DNA of 64,000 nucleotides, from positions 1 to 64,000 of the forward strand of contig CAIYSR010000162.1 of the NCBI GenBank assembly GCA_903928895.1. The letters run 5' to 3'. This DNA is from an uncultured Rhodospirillales bacterium (lineage in GTDB: Bacteria > Pseudomonadota > Alphaproteobacteria > Acetobacterales > Acetobacteraceae). The position numbers and the translations under genes were made by a program. Below the pieces are notes generated by a model. The model was not told the DNA's origin and did no database searches. It saw only the letters and a program-made list of their open reading frames with translations. Position 1 is the stretch's first letter. Each line of letters opens with the position of its first letter. Of the stretch, positions 20,104-28,151 are shown in pieces.

Positions 20104-20928
20104 TCAACGGGGAGCGAAAAAGGCGGCGAGTTGGGCGACGGGGCCTTCGGCGGTGCCGGCGGCCCGGTCCAGCGCCAGTTCCTCATAGAGGCGGGCCATG
20201 GCGGCGTGAATGCCGGAAGCCGGCGTCTCGCCAAGGAAGGCCGAGATCTCCTCCATCTCGGCGACCCAGCGATAGGCCTTGTCAAACATGTCGGGCACCG
20301 AGCGGGCGAAATAACGCATCAGCTCGGGCTGGCTGGCCGTCAGCTCGGCATGCAGCGCCGCCGCCGCCCCGGACGCCTCGGCCCCCAGCACCATCGCGCT
20401 GCCCAGCGCGGTGAGCCCCTTGGTGATTCCGGCGTAGCTCATCTTGAGGGCGGAGGCTGCGCCAATGTCGCCGGAGATGGGACGCCAGTCGATGCCCCAG
20501 CCTGCGAGCGCATTGAGTTCGTGCGCATGTACGCCCGAGGCGTAGAAGCGCGGGCCGGGTCCAGTCGCGCCCGGAGGGCCGCCGATGATCCCGGCATCGA
20601 CAAAACGGGTCGTCGGCAAGGCGGCGGCGACGTCGCGAACGGTTTGCGGACTGACCGCGTTGCAATCGGCGTAGAGCACGCCAGGCCGCAGCACCGGCGC
20701 CAGGCGGCGGCCAAGGTTCAAGGCCTCGCCCGGCGGCAGGATGGCCAGAACGGCATCGGCCCAGAAGGCAAGCTCCGCCTCGGTGTCGAACCGGGTGAGC
20801 CCTGCAGCGCGCGCAGCACTGCCGGCGCCACGGCCGTCGAGGGTCACCGCGATCGTGGCGCCGCGATCGTGGAGCCGGCGGGCCACCGCCGCTCCCATCG
20901 CCCCCGGCGCGATGACGGCGATGCGCAT
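20104..20928 (-). CDS. NAD(P)-binding 6-phosphogluconate-dehydrogenase-like protein (DUF1932 type)
   Basis: The product has 274 residues from the ATG at 20928 (MRIAVIAPGAMGAAVARRL), with a Rossmann nucleotide-binding loop at the N-terminus in the form of the beta-hydroxyacid dehydrogenase superfamily. The middle has DAVLAILPPGEAL and VDAGIIGGPP. The C-terminal helical domain (residues 170 onward: ALKMSYAGITKGLTALGSAM) resembles the domain that replaces the usual 6PGDH C-terminus in DUF1932 proteins. The start lies 1 nt past the LpxR-like stop, so the two are co-translated. Substrate unknown. Confidence 0.82.
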   Translation of the reverse strand: MRIAVIAPGAMGAAVARRLHDRGATIAVTLDGRGAGSAARAAGLTRFDTEAELAFWADAVLAILPPGEALNLGRRLAPVLRPGVLYADCNAVSPQTVRDVAAALPTTRFVDAGIIGGPPGATGPGPRFYASGVHAHELNALAGWGIDWRPISGDIGAASALKMSYAGITKGLTALGSAMVLGAEASGAAAALHAELTASQPELMRYFARSVPDMFDKAYRWVAEMEEISAFLGETPASGIHAAMARLYEELALDRAAGTAEGPVAQLAAFFAPR

Positions 20929-20929
20929 C

Positions 20930-21937
20930 TCAGAACCGGACCGACACTGCGAGCGAGCCGAACTGGTGCAGCCCGCCCTTCTGGCTCTTGAATTGCTCGG
21001 TCTGCACCACGTGCGTATAGGTGACGCGCGCACCGAGCACGAGCAGGCCGAACCCGCCCTGCGCCTCACCCATGAAAACCTGGCGCTTGGCATGCGGTCC
21101 GTTGCGGAATACGTCGCCGTCGATGGTGATATCGCGCAGCACGGCCTGGCCATCGACGCCGGCGAAGACGTACCAGCCAACATCGCGCGAGGGACGAAAC
21201 CCGTCGCCGCCGGAGAGACCAGGACGCAGCCGCGCGACTCCGAAATCGGCGTCGAGTCCCTGGCCGAGGCGGACGGTCATGCCCGTCTCGATATAATCCC
21301 GGACCGTGCCGACGCCGGCCGTGAGGTCGGGCAGGAGGTCGGTCTCGAGCGGGCCAACGGTGACCAGCTTGACGCGGTAAACCCGCGACGAGGTGATCTG
21401 CACCACCGGTTCATTGCCGATCTGGCGTCCCCAGCCGCGATTCCTGCCTTGGCCGATGAGGTCATGAAAACCGTTCTGCATGCTCTGGCCGCCCGCGGAG
21501 GGGCCGATCATACCAATCCCGACAGTCAGCGCGCTGCGATGGGTGGCGGTATCCGAGGTGAGCCCCCCGGTTGCCATCATGATCGCGGAGTAGGGATAGT
21601 CGCCCCGCGGCGCGACCGTTGACTTGGTGTCATAGGGCGTGTGGAGCTGGTGCGTCAGGTCGATGGTCCAGCGGCGCGCGCCGTCGCCCCACAGTTTCTG
21701 AGCGGTCTCGGCCAGCCCGGCGGGAAGCCCCCCGGTGGGCGATGCGTACCCGAGGCGCAGACCATTGGTGTAGTAGCGGTCGGTCACCTTGTTGGAGCTG
21801 ACCGAGGCGTTCTCGTCCTGCAGGGTCCAGACCCCGGCGGGATCGGCGGGAAGCGGAGCAGCGCGGGCGGCTCCGGGCGCCGGGAGTGCACAAGCGCAGC
21901 CCAGGCCGGTCAGCAGCAGAAAGCGAAGCAGGGTCAT
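20930..21937 (-). CDS. LpxR-like outer-membrane lipid A deacylase homologue
   Basis: This 335-residue protein has an N-terminal signal peptide (residues 1-27, ending APGAARA), alternating amphipathic strands and a C-terminal Phe (SLAVSVRF), as in outer-membrane beta-barrels. The segment ENASVSSNKVTDRYYTNGLR near residues 42-61 matches the LpxR/DUF2219 signature ((E/D)N(D)xxxxTDRYYTNG). LpxR removes the 3'-acyloxyacyl chain from lipid A. In known LpxR a buried Asn, Asp and His line the active site; the Asn of the DN/EN motif is visible here, and I cannot assign the others with confidence. It heads a minus-strand operon of soluble metabolic proteins, an unusual partnership. Confidence 0.8.
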   Translation of the reverse strand: MTLLRFLLLTGLGCACALPAPGAARAAPLPADPAGVWTLQDENASVSSNKVTDRYYTNGLRLGYASPTGGLPAGLAETAQKLWGDGARRWTIDLTHQLHTPYDTKSTVAPRGDYPYSAIMMATGGLTSDTATHRSALTVGIGMIGPSAGGQSMQNGFHDLIGQGRNRGWGRQIGNEPVVQITSSRVYRVKLVTVGPLETDLLPDLTAGVGTVRDYIETGMTVRLGQGLDADFGVARLRPGLSGGDGFRPSRDVGWYVFAGVDGQAVLRDITIDGDVFRNGPHAKRQVFMGEAQGGFGLLVLGARVTYTHVVQTEQFKSQKGGLHQFGSLAVSVRF

Positions 21938-22004
21938 CGCGAGTCCGTTCCGTCGCAGAACCCATCACTAGCCGCAAACCGGTGCCATGGGAATCCCGGA
22001 CTGT

Positions 22005-23357
22005 TCACAACCGCGCCTGCTCGGCGGCGGCGCGCCAACCGATCATCCGCGCAAGGGGAATCGGGCGGCGCCCGGCGACGCGCTCGACGACGAGGCGCAG
22101 GTCAGCCGCGGCGCCCGCTTTGAGGGCGGCGTCGGCAAATATCTGCTCCAGGACATCCTGCTGCGCGTGACTGCCGCCCAAGCGGTGCATGCCGCCCAAG
22201 GCCGGGCGCATGAGCGCGATGGCGTCGCCGTGTCGGCCGGCGCGGTGGGCGACCAGCGCCTCGCAGATCGGCACAGCAAAGTCGCGCACGACAGACGCGA
22301 TGGTGCCGCGGCCGGCAGCAAAGGAGCGCATCGCCTCGATCATGCGGCAGGCCGCCTCGGTTCGGCCCGTGGCGGTCAATGCCATCATCCAGTGCGGCAG
22401 GGTGAAGGCGGAAAGGCAGTCACCGATGCGGGCCTCGGCCTTGTCGGCGAGCTCGATCCAACGATCACCGACATCGACGCCGAGGCGCTCCAAGCGGAAC
22501 AGCATGGCGCAGGCGTTCTGCACATCGATGTAGACATCGGGTTGGGCGATGGTGAGGGGAGAGGCCTGGTTGCGGAAGCGGGTGTCGTAGAAGTCGAGCA
22601 CGCAAGCGGTGTTGCCCTGCTCCAGGTGATACAGCGCGGCATGCCACCACAAATGGTGCTGGAGGTTGTTGCCGCCCTCCCAGTGCGGCGCCAGGCCGGA
22701 GAGCCACAGCAGCCCCTCGGACCGGCGGCCCTGCATTTCCATCACGTGGGCGACGGCGTGGGCGGCCCAGAGGTCGGACGGGTCGATCTCGATGGCGCGG
22801 CGGCCGGCAGGCTCGGCGGCGAGCAGGTTGCCGGCCTCCTCATGGGCGAAGCAGCGGCAGGCGAGGATGGTGGCATAGGCCGTTCCGTCGGCCTCCGACC
22901 AGGCCGGCATGATGCGTTCGACCGAGGCCACCATGTCGGCCGGACGGCCCAGCCAGAAATCGATGAAATGGACCAGCCGGAAAGCGATCACATCGCGCGG
23001 ATGGTCGCGCAGGATACTCTCCCAGATCGCGATGGTGCGGAACATGTCCCCGCCGATCCAGGCCGCAAGCGCCTCGACATGGGCGCGCTCGCGCGGCGTT
23101 GCGTGGGCGGTGAGGGCGCGGGCGGTCTGCTCGCAGGCGACCGCGGCGGGGACGAGGGCCTGCTTGTAGCCGAGCATCATCAGGTAGCCCTGGATGCAGT
23201 GGCCGAGGCCGAACCCAGGGTCGGCGGCGAGCAGCGCCTTGAGGCGTTGGGGGAGGTCGAGCCGGTTCTTCAGATAGCCCAAGACGAAATGGTCGTAGGC
23301 CGTTACCGCCTCATCGGAAGCAATGGTGAGGACAAGGCCTTGGGCATCGTGGCGCAT
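22005..23357 (-). CDS. TPR-containing protein, TTC38-like
   Basis: The product has 450 residues from the ATG at 23357 (MRHDAQGLVLTIASDEAVTA). It is mostly alpha-helical with short TPR-like helices throughout. Distinctive pieces are SDEAVTAYDHFVLGYLKNR, GHCIQGYLMMLGYKQALVPA, HAVAHVMEMQGRRSEGLLWL and HHLWWHAALYHLEQGNTA, which resemble the TTC38-like family found in many alphaproteobacteria. No signal peptide. Function unknown; such proteins are generally protein-interaction scaffolds. The Gfo/Idh gene ends 55 nt upstream on the same strand. Confidence 0.75.
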   Translation of the reverse strand: MRHDAQGLVLTIASDEAVTAYDHFVLGYLKNRLDLPQRLKALLAADPGFGLGHCIQGYLMMLGYKQALVPAAVACEQTARALTAHATPRERAHVEALAAWIGGDMFRTIAIWESILRDHPRDVIAFRLVHFIDFWLGRPADMVASVERIMPAWSEADGTAYATILACRCFAHEEAGNLLAAEPAGRRAIEIDPSDLWAAHAVAHVMEMQGRRSEGLLWLSGLAPHWEGGNNLQHHLWWHAALYHLEQGNTACVLDFYDTRFRNQASPLTIAQPDVYIDVQNACAMLFRLERLGVDVGDRWIELADKAEARIGDCLSAFTLPHWMMALTATGRTEAACRMIEAMRSFAAGRGTIASVVRDFAVPICEALVAHRAGRHGDAIALMRPALGGMHRLGGSHAQQDVLEQIFADAALKAGAAADLRLVVERVAGRRPIPLARMIGWRAAAEQARL

Positions 23358-23412
23358 GGCGGGCTCCGGAAAAGAGGGACGGTGCAATGGGGACCAGGGG
23401 CGCGGGCCGCCG

Positions 23413-24552
23413 TTACACGTCCACCCAGATCCCGCCGCCGCGCCGCGAGGCCAGCGCCGCCTCGACGAAGGCGAGTCCGGCAACCCCGTCCACGGCGGTC
23501 GGGAATTCCAAGGCAAGTGGATCGGCGGCGAGGCCTGTGATGCGCGCAGCGATGGCTTCGGCCGCGTCGCGGTAGAGATTGGCGAAGGCTTCGGTCAACC
23601 CCTCCGGGTGGCCGCGGGCGATGCGCAGCACCCGCCTGGCCGCGGGCAGCAGATCCGCGTCGCCGCGAGCAAGGCGCTGCACCGGCCTGCCGTTCAATGC
23701 CAGTATGAGATGATTGTTCTCGCGGTGGGTCCACGCGATATGGCCATCGGCGCCGAACACCCGCAGCGTGATGTCGTTCTCGGTGCCGGCCAGTGCCTGG
23801 CTTGAAACCAAAGTGCCGCGCACCCCACCCTGCAAGCGCAGCAGCATGGCGCCGTAATCATCGACCTCGCGGCCGGGCACGATGGCGCCGAGATCGGCGG
23901 ACAGTCGGGTCAGCCCCCGTCCGGTGACGTGGCAGGCGAGGTGGTGGGCGTGGGTGCCGATATCGCCGAGCACAAGGGAGGGGCCGGACCGCTCCGTGGC
24001 GAGTTTCCAGCGCAGCTTGGGGGTCAGCTCGCCGGCCTCGACCGGAATACTCATGCCGGCCTGGAGATACTCCACCTGCACGGCGCGCAGGTCGCCGATC
24101 ACCCCGGCCGTGACCATGGCGCGGGCCTGACGGATCATCGGATAGCCGGTATAGGCGTGGGTGAGACAGAAGATATGGCCCTCGGCTGCCCTGGCGATGG
24201 CCCGGGCATCGGCCAGGGAATTGGCCAGCGGCTTGTCGCAGATGACATGGACACCGGCGGCGAGGGCGGCGATGCACTCAGCGAGATGGCTATCATTCGG
24301 GGTCATGATCGCCACCGCGTCGAGCCGGGCGGCGGCAAGCATCGCGGGAACATCGGCATAGCCGGTGAAGCCGAGCTCGGCGGCAAAGCTGCGGGTCTTG
24401 TTCGGATCCGAAGAGAGCACGCCGCCGACGATCTCGAAATGACGGTCGAGCAGGGCGGCGGCGCGGTGGATCGGGCCGATAAAGCTGCCGGGCCCGCCGC
24501 CGATGACACCGAGGCGCAGGCGGCGGCCGAGGGCCTTGAGTGGGTCGGTCAT
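23413..24552 (-). CDS. Gfo/Idh/MocA-family oxidoreductase
   Basis: This 379-residue NAD(P)-dependent dehydrogenase starts at the ATG at 24552, behind a GGAG-type ribosome site; an ATG 15 nt upstream is also possible. It has a GVIGGGPGSFIGPIHRAA Rossmann loop, the diagnostic VICDKPLANSLADA segment (EKP-type motif with Asp replacing Glu) and a C-terminal alpha/beta domain. The family acts on sugars, inositols and related polyols. Histidines in GDIGTHAHHLACHVTG fit the catalytic Gfo/Idh H-x(3)-H-type arrangement. It shares its strand with the TPR protein downstream. Substrate unknown. Confidence 0.92.
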   Translation of the reverse strand: MTDPLKALGRRLRLGVIGGGPGSFIGPIHRAAALLDRHFEIVGGVLSSDPNKTRSFAAELGFTGYADVPAMLAAARLDAVAIMTPNDSHLAECIAALAAGVHVICDKPLANSLADARAIARAAEGHIFCLTHAYTGYPMIRQARAMVTAGVIGDLRAVQVEYLQAGMSIPVEAGELTPKLRWKLATERSGPSLVLGDIGTHAHHLACHVTGRGLTRLSADLGAIVPGREVDDYGAMLLRLQGGVRGTLVSSQALAGTENDITLRVFGADGHIAWTHRENNHLILALNGRPVQRLARGDADLLPAARRVLRIARGHPEGLTEAFANLYRDAAEAIAARITGLAADPLALEFPTAVDGVAGLAFVEAALASRRGGGIWVDV

Positions 24553-24657
24553 GATCAGGCTCCGCAACAGGGGGATGGCGGCGGATCATGACGCGGGCCG
24601 CCGGGGGCGAAAAGGACGAGGAAGACGGGCGGCGCGCCCGTCTTCCTTGAGACCGGC

Positions 24658-24810
24658 TCACAGAAGCTTCGCGGCGCCCTGTATCTGTTGGCCCTGCTCT
24701 GCATCAACGTCCGCTCCCTGACGGCGCAGCATGGCCAATCCCGAGACGATATACCAGCCTCCACCACCGCCCGGACGACCGGAGATTTTGGGCTGATCGG
24801 TTAACGTCAT
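24658..24810 (-). CDS. Possible small hypothetical protein
   Basis: A 50-residue ORF, starting MTLTDQPKISG, with a glycine run at residues 14-18 followed by WYIVSGLAMLRRQGADVD. The composition is protein-like and it fills the otherwise empty 400-bp stretch between the Gfo/Idh start and the YdjC-fold gene. Against it: there is no clear Shine-Dalgarno, and the frame stays open a further 24 codons upstream to 24882, so the start is undecided. I do not recognise the sequence. Confidence 0.35.
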   Translation of the reverse strand: MTLTDQPKISGRPGGGGGWYIVSGLAMLRRQGADVDAEQGQQIQGAAKLL

Positions 24811-24959
24811 GTTCACAGGGTTCGCCGTATTCCGACACAGTTCGGCCTGTACATCTTCGTCAACCGGCGGGAGGAGGAGCACGCATTGCGGGTCCGGTTC
24901 GTCATCGTGTTGCCATATCTCGACGCTCAGCCCGTCGTACCCGCGGGGGCGTTGCCCCG

Positions 24960-25850
24960 GTGAGAGCCCCTGCCCTGCCCAGCCTCGCGGCCGCCTTGGG
25001 CCATTCGCCGCGCACGCGATTGGTCATCCTGCAGCAGTGCGACGTCGGCATTTCCGCCGGTGCCAATGCGGCATTCCTTGAGCTGTCCCGCTGCGGCGGC
25101 ATCACCGGCGGGGCAGCGATGGTGCCCTGCCCATGGTTCCCTCAGATCGCTACCGCGGCGCGCGAGCGGGAGCTCGATCTGGGGATCCGGCTTACACTGA
25201 CCTCGGAGTGCCCGGATTATCGCTGGGGGCCGGTTTCACCGGAAGGCCACGCGTTGGCGGATCGCCATGGCTACCTGCCCCGCACGGTGCAGGAGCTCCG
25301 CGATCGGCTCGATTGCGTCGCCGCAGAGGCCGAACTGCGGGCCCAGATCGACCGCGCGGTGGCCATGGGCGTGCGACCAACCCATCTCGACACCCACTTG
25401 GACGTCTGCCTGATCCCCGAACTGCGTGACCTCTATGTCCGCCTCGGCGCGGACTACCGCCTGCCGGTCATCCTGCCTCGTGCCTATGAAGACCGCGCAG
25501 GCGCCCTACCACAAGGGCTCCGCCCGCTGCGCGACGATGCCGCGTACGCGGCCTTGCTCCACCACGTCGGGCAGCCGCAGATCGATCAGGTTCGCAAGCT
25601 GTCGGACTACCCCGACATAGCCATCGCTAATTCATATCGGTCACTGATCGTCAGCTTGATCCCCGGGGTCACGCTCGTGCCGTTGTGTTGCAGTACCCAA
25701 GCGGACAGCGAGATGACAGCCTTCCCCGGCGCAGCCGCACGAACCGATGGATATCGCCTGCTGCGCTCCGCCTTGGCGCAGCGGTGGTTGGCAGAGGCGA
25801 GCATCATCCCAATCGGGATGCGCGTTGTGAAGAACTTCCTTTACCCCTGA
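24960..25850 (+). CDS. ChbG/HpnK (YdjC-fold) carbohydrate deacetylase-like protein with altered metal site
   Basis: The product has 296 residues from a GTG at 24960. The family removes N-acetyl groups from carbohydrates using a divalent metal. Family-like blocks are RLVILQQCDVGISAGANAAF (normally NADDFG-type), GGAAMVPCPWFPQIA, LGIRLTLTSECPDYRWGPVS and THLDTHLDV. Two metal-site positions differ from the consensus: the first Asp pair is reduced to CDVG, and the conserved His of H-L-T-x-(S/T) is Arg (IRLTLTSE). The second histidine pair (HLDTH) is intact. It may be a catalytically weakened or re-purposed member. A start within the preceding 60 nt cannot be excluded. Confidence 0.75.
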   Translation: MRAPALPSLAAALGHSPRTRLVILQQCDVGISAGANAAFLELSRCGGITGGAAMVPCPWFPQIATAARERELDLGIRLTLTSECPDYRWGPVSPEGHALADRHGYLPRTVQELRDRLDCVAAEAELRAQIDRAVAMGVRPTHLDTHLDVCLIPELRDLYVRLGADYRLPVILPRAYEDRAGALPQGLRPLRDDAAYAALLHHVGQPQIDQVRKLSDYPDIAIANSYRSLIVSLIPGVTLVPLCCSTQADSEMTAFPGAAARTDGYRLLRSALAQRWLAEASIIPIGMRVVKNFLYP

Positions 25851-25894
25851 CCCCGCCTTGCTCGCCTCCGCACAATGGAATATCGAGCCCCATC

Positions 25895-25984
25895 GGATGG
25901 GTGGCCGAGTGGTTTAAGGCAGCGGTCTTGAAAACCGCCGTGCGTGTGAGCGCACCGTGGGTTCGAATCCCACCCCATCCGCCA
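25895..25984 (+). tRNA. tRNA-Ser (anticodon TGA)
   Basis: The acceptor stem GGATGGG pairs with CCCATCC, followed by discriminator G and an encoded CCA. The anticodon stem GCGGT/ACCGC encloses loop CTTGAAA with anticodon TGA. A long variable arm (GTGCG...CGCAC) identifies a class II tRNA, and the T-loop is GGTTCGAATCC. It is followed by an A/T-rich stretch and then by palindromic repeats and an IS remnant. Confidence 0.98.
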
Positions 25985-26091
25985 GACTATAACATATTGT
26001 TTTTATTTAATATTCCCCCCCATCTTGCACTCCACTCTAGCTCCTAACAAGAGGGGTTTATTGCGGAGAGGGTGTTGGATGCCGGTCCACT

Positions 26092-26144
26092 GATACCAAC
26101 CCGTGCAAAGGTTGACTCTTCCAGCCTTTGCGCGGGTTGGTATC
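26092..26144. repeat. Palindromic repeat, GATACCAACCC family, copy 2
   Basis: The left arm GATACCAACCCGTGCAAAGG is complementary at 19 of 20 positions to the right arm CCTTTGCGCGGGTTGGTATC, around a 13-nt centre. The arm sequence is nearly the same as in copy 1 at 7651. It sits about 110 bp after tRNA-Ser in a 400-bp stretch without genes. Confidence 0.8.
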
Positions 26145-26205
26145 CGCGCCGGGGTGGCGGGCGCCGGCGTCCGTTGCGCGCTTTCGCGCGACGCGCCAAA
26201 AGAGA

Positions 26206-26266
26206 CTCATACCGGCCGCCGTTGACCCATTCTTCATAGGTCAATCTTGACGGCGGTTGGTATGAG
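26206..26266. repeat. Second palindrome, CTCATACC type
   Basis: The left arm CTCATACCGGCCGCCGTTGA pairs with the right arm TTGACGGCGGTTGGTATGAG at most positions; an inner pair TTGACC/GGTCAA flanks a loop of about 11 nt. It differs from the GATACCAACCC family but shares the xxATACC outer end and a GTTGGTAT inner edge. The 17-nt sequence CTCATACCGACCGCCAA at 7624-7640 resembles its left arm. It lies 127 bp upstream of the readable IS5 remnant. Confidence 0.7.
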
Positions 26267-26392
26267 ACGGTCTCGGTCCGCCTGTAGAGCGATGGGATCG
26301 TTGAATATCTCTGAGCGGCCCTTCGCATAGTGCCATTTGCGGCGACGACTCCGCCCATCCCAGCCACGTACCATGAACGAGAGGCCCGCGTG

Positions 26393-26562
26393 ATGTTCCT
26401 GGTGCAGCCAAAACGCTGGATCGTTGAACGCGGCACGACCTGGTTCAACCGATGCCGCAGGCTGGCCAAGGACTGGGAATGCCTCAACGCCCGGCGCTGG
26501 CTTTCCTCCGATGGGCGTTCATCCGCATCATGCTCAGAATCCTATGTCAGAGCCGTATTTGA
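26393..26562 (+). mobile_element. IS5-type transposase C-terminal remnant (frameshifted)
   Basis: One frame reads PKRWIVERGTTWFNRCRRLA followed by KDWECLN. Another frame then continues ALAFLRWAFIRIMLRILCQ and stops at TGA 26560-26562. In IS5-group transposases these two blocks are contiguous (PKRWIVERTxAWLxRCRRLAKDxE..., ALAFLRxAxIRxMLRxLC), so a single-base shift near 26490 separates them. The DDE domain upstream and the inverted terminal repeats are not recognisable. It is a dead fragment, downstream of tRNA-Ser and the palindromes. The 178 bp from its end to the amidase stop holds nothing I can identify. Confidence 0.75.
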
Positions 26563-26740
26563 TCCCGGATGGCCTCTAACAACTTCGCCAGACACTTCAC
26601 GGCACTGAAGTGGAAAACACCATCCCAGACCATCTGCGGCGACTGAAAATCCATCCCGTCAGCGTTTGTGATCGGCCCGCGCCAGTTCATACCGGAACCG
26701 CACAACTCGCCCGCACCACGAAAGGGCCTAAAGCCCCCGA

Positions 26741-28135
26741 TCACCAAACCATCACCGGCGTGACGGCGGCCATCATCCAGCGGCCGATGGCAACGCAGCT
26801 GGCATCGGCGTGCGGCTGCCGCATCACCTGCACACCCACCGGCATACCGCCCACCGCCAGCAGCGGCAGCGTCACCGCTGGGGCGAACAGCAGAGAACTC
26901 GGTGCATTGAAGACGAAATCGCCGGTGGGCCGCGGGACCAGCGGCTGGCCCGGCGGGTCGCCGCTCCACAGTGGCGCCGGACCTGGGCAGGCCAATGTGA
27001 TGATACCGTCTGCCATCGGGGCGATGGCGGCGTGGACGCGCTGGGCGATATCGCGGCGCAGAAGGGCGGCGCGATATTCGGCCGGCGTCATCGCTTCTGC
27101 CTTGGCCAGGGTGGCCTGGGCGCGGGGGCTAACATCCTCTGGATACAGATCCACCAAGCCACGCTGGCTCCAGCGGTTCTCCCAGCCGGTGATGGCGCCG
27201 CAGACCGATCGTGCGTCCGACACTGCCTGTTCGAGTGCCTCGATGAGCGGATCGTCCGTGCGGCGCAGCAGGGCGACACCCTGTGCTTCGAGCTGAGCCA
27301 GCAGACGGGCCAAGGCCTCCCGGCTTGACGCGTCGAGCGCCGCCCAGCCCTCGGTCTCCAGAACGATCAGCCGCTCCGGCCGGCGCGCCCGCGGCGGTGT
27401 CGGCGGACCTGACAGCCCGGGGCAGCCGCGGTCGCCACCGACGCGGCACACAATCTCGATGGCGACCTGCCACATATCCTCGATGGAGCCGGCATGCGGG
27501 CCGTGTGTGCTCATGCTGGTGGCCTGACGTTCGCCACGGTTGATGCCGCCCTGGGTCGGCTTGAGCGCAAAATTGGCACAGTAGGCGGCTGGGCGGATGA
27601 TCGAGCCGCCGACCTGGGTGCCGATGGCGGCCGGCAACATACCCGCTCCCACCGCAGCGCCCGAGCCGGACGAGGAGCCGCCGGGGGTCCGGGCCGGGTC
27701 GAACGGGTTGGTGGTCGGCCCCGGATGGGCACCACCGAGCTCGGCGGTGACGGTCTTGCCGAAGATGACCGCGCCGGCCTGACGCAGCGCCAAGACGGCG
27801 GCGTTGTCGCGGCGGGGGAAATTGTCCGCGTAGGCCGCGCAACCCATCTGGGTCGGCATATCCTTGGTTTCGAGCAGGTCTTTGATCCCCACCGGCATGC
27901 CGTCGATTGCCGATAACGGCCGGCCGGCTTTCCAGCGCGCCGCACTCGCATCGGCGGCGGCACGGGCGGCTGCGTCATTGCGGGCGGCAAAAGCCTGCAC
28001 CACCGGCTCGCGCGCGGCCACAACCTCGAGGCAACGTTCCAGGTAGGCGCGTGGCGTATCGGCGCCGGCCTGGAACGCCGGGATGGCGTCGTGAAACGTC
28101 AGTGGCTTGAAGATATGCGGATCATACGTACCCAT
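26741..28135 (-). CDS. Amidase (amidase-signature family)
   Basis: This 464-residue cytoplasmic amidase has no signal peptide. The Ser-cisSer-Lys triad is visible: Lys in PVGIKDLLET, serines in PGGSSSGSGAAV and the nucleophile in IGTQVGGSIIRPA. The C-terminal part is typical (SSLLFAPAVTLPLL, then GMPVGVQVM). The ATG at 28135 is preceded on the minus strand by GGGAGGAA, a good ribosome site. It begins 17 nt past the stop of the solute-binding-protein gene, so the two are one transcription unit. That suggests the imported substrate, perhaps an amide or peptide, is hydrolysed by this enzyme. Confidence 0.93.
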   Translation of the reverse strand: MGTYDPHIFKPLTFHDAIPAFQAGADTPRAYLERCLEVVAAREPVVQAFAARNDAAARAAADASAARWKAGRPLSAIDGMPVGIKDLLETKDMPTQMGCAAYADNFPRRDNAAVLALRQAGAVIFGKTVTAELGGAHPGPTTNPFDPARTPGGSSSGSGAAVGAGMLPAAIGTQVGGSIIRPAAYCANFALKPTQGGINRGERQATSMSTHGPHAGSIEDMWQVAIEIVCRVGGDRGCPGLSGPPTPPRARRPERLIVLETEGWAALDASSREALARLLAQLEAQGVALLRRTDDPLIEALEQAVSDARSVCGAITGWENRWSQRGLVDLYPEDVSPRAQATLAKAEAMTPAEYRAALLRRDIAQRVHAAIAPMADGIITLACPGPAPLWSGDPPGQPLVPRPTGDFVFNAPSSLLFAPAVTLPLLAVGGMPVGVQVMRQPHADASCVAIGRWMMAAVTPVMVW

Positions 28136-28151
28136 CGCCGGTTCCTCCCGA

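Noticed and set aside
26044-26487. 147-codon minus-strand ORF across the palindromes after tRNA-Ser
   Set aside because: It crosses two palindromic repeats and the antisense of the IS5 remnant, with no ribosome site and an Arg/Pro-rich low-complexity translation.
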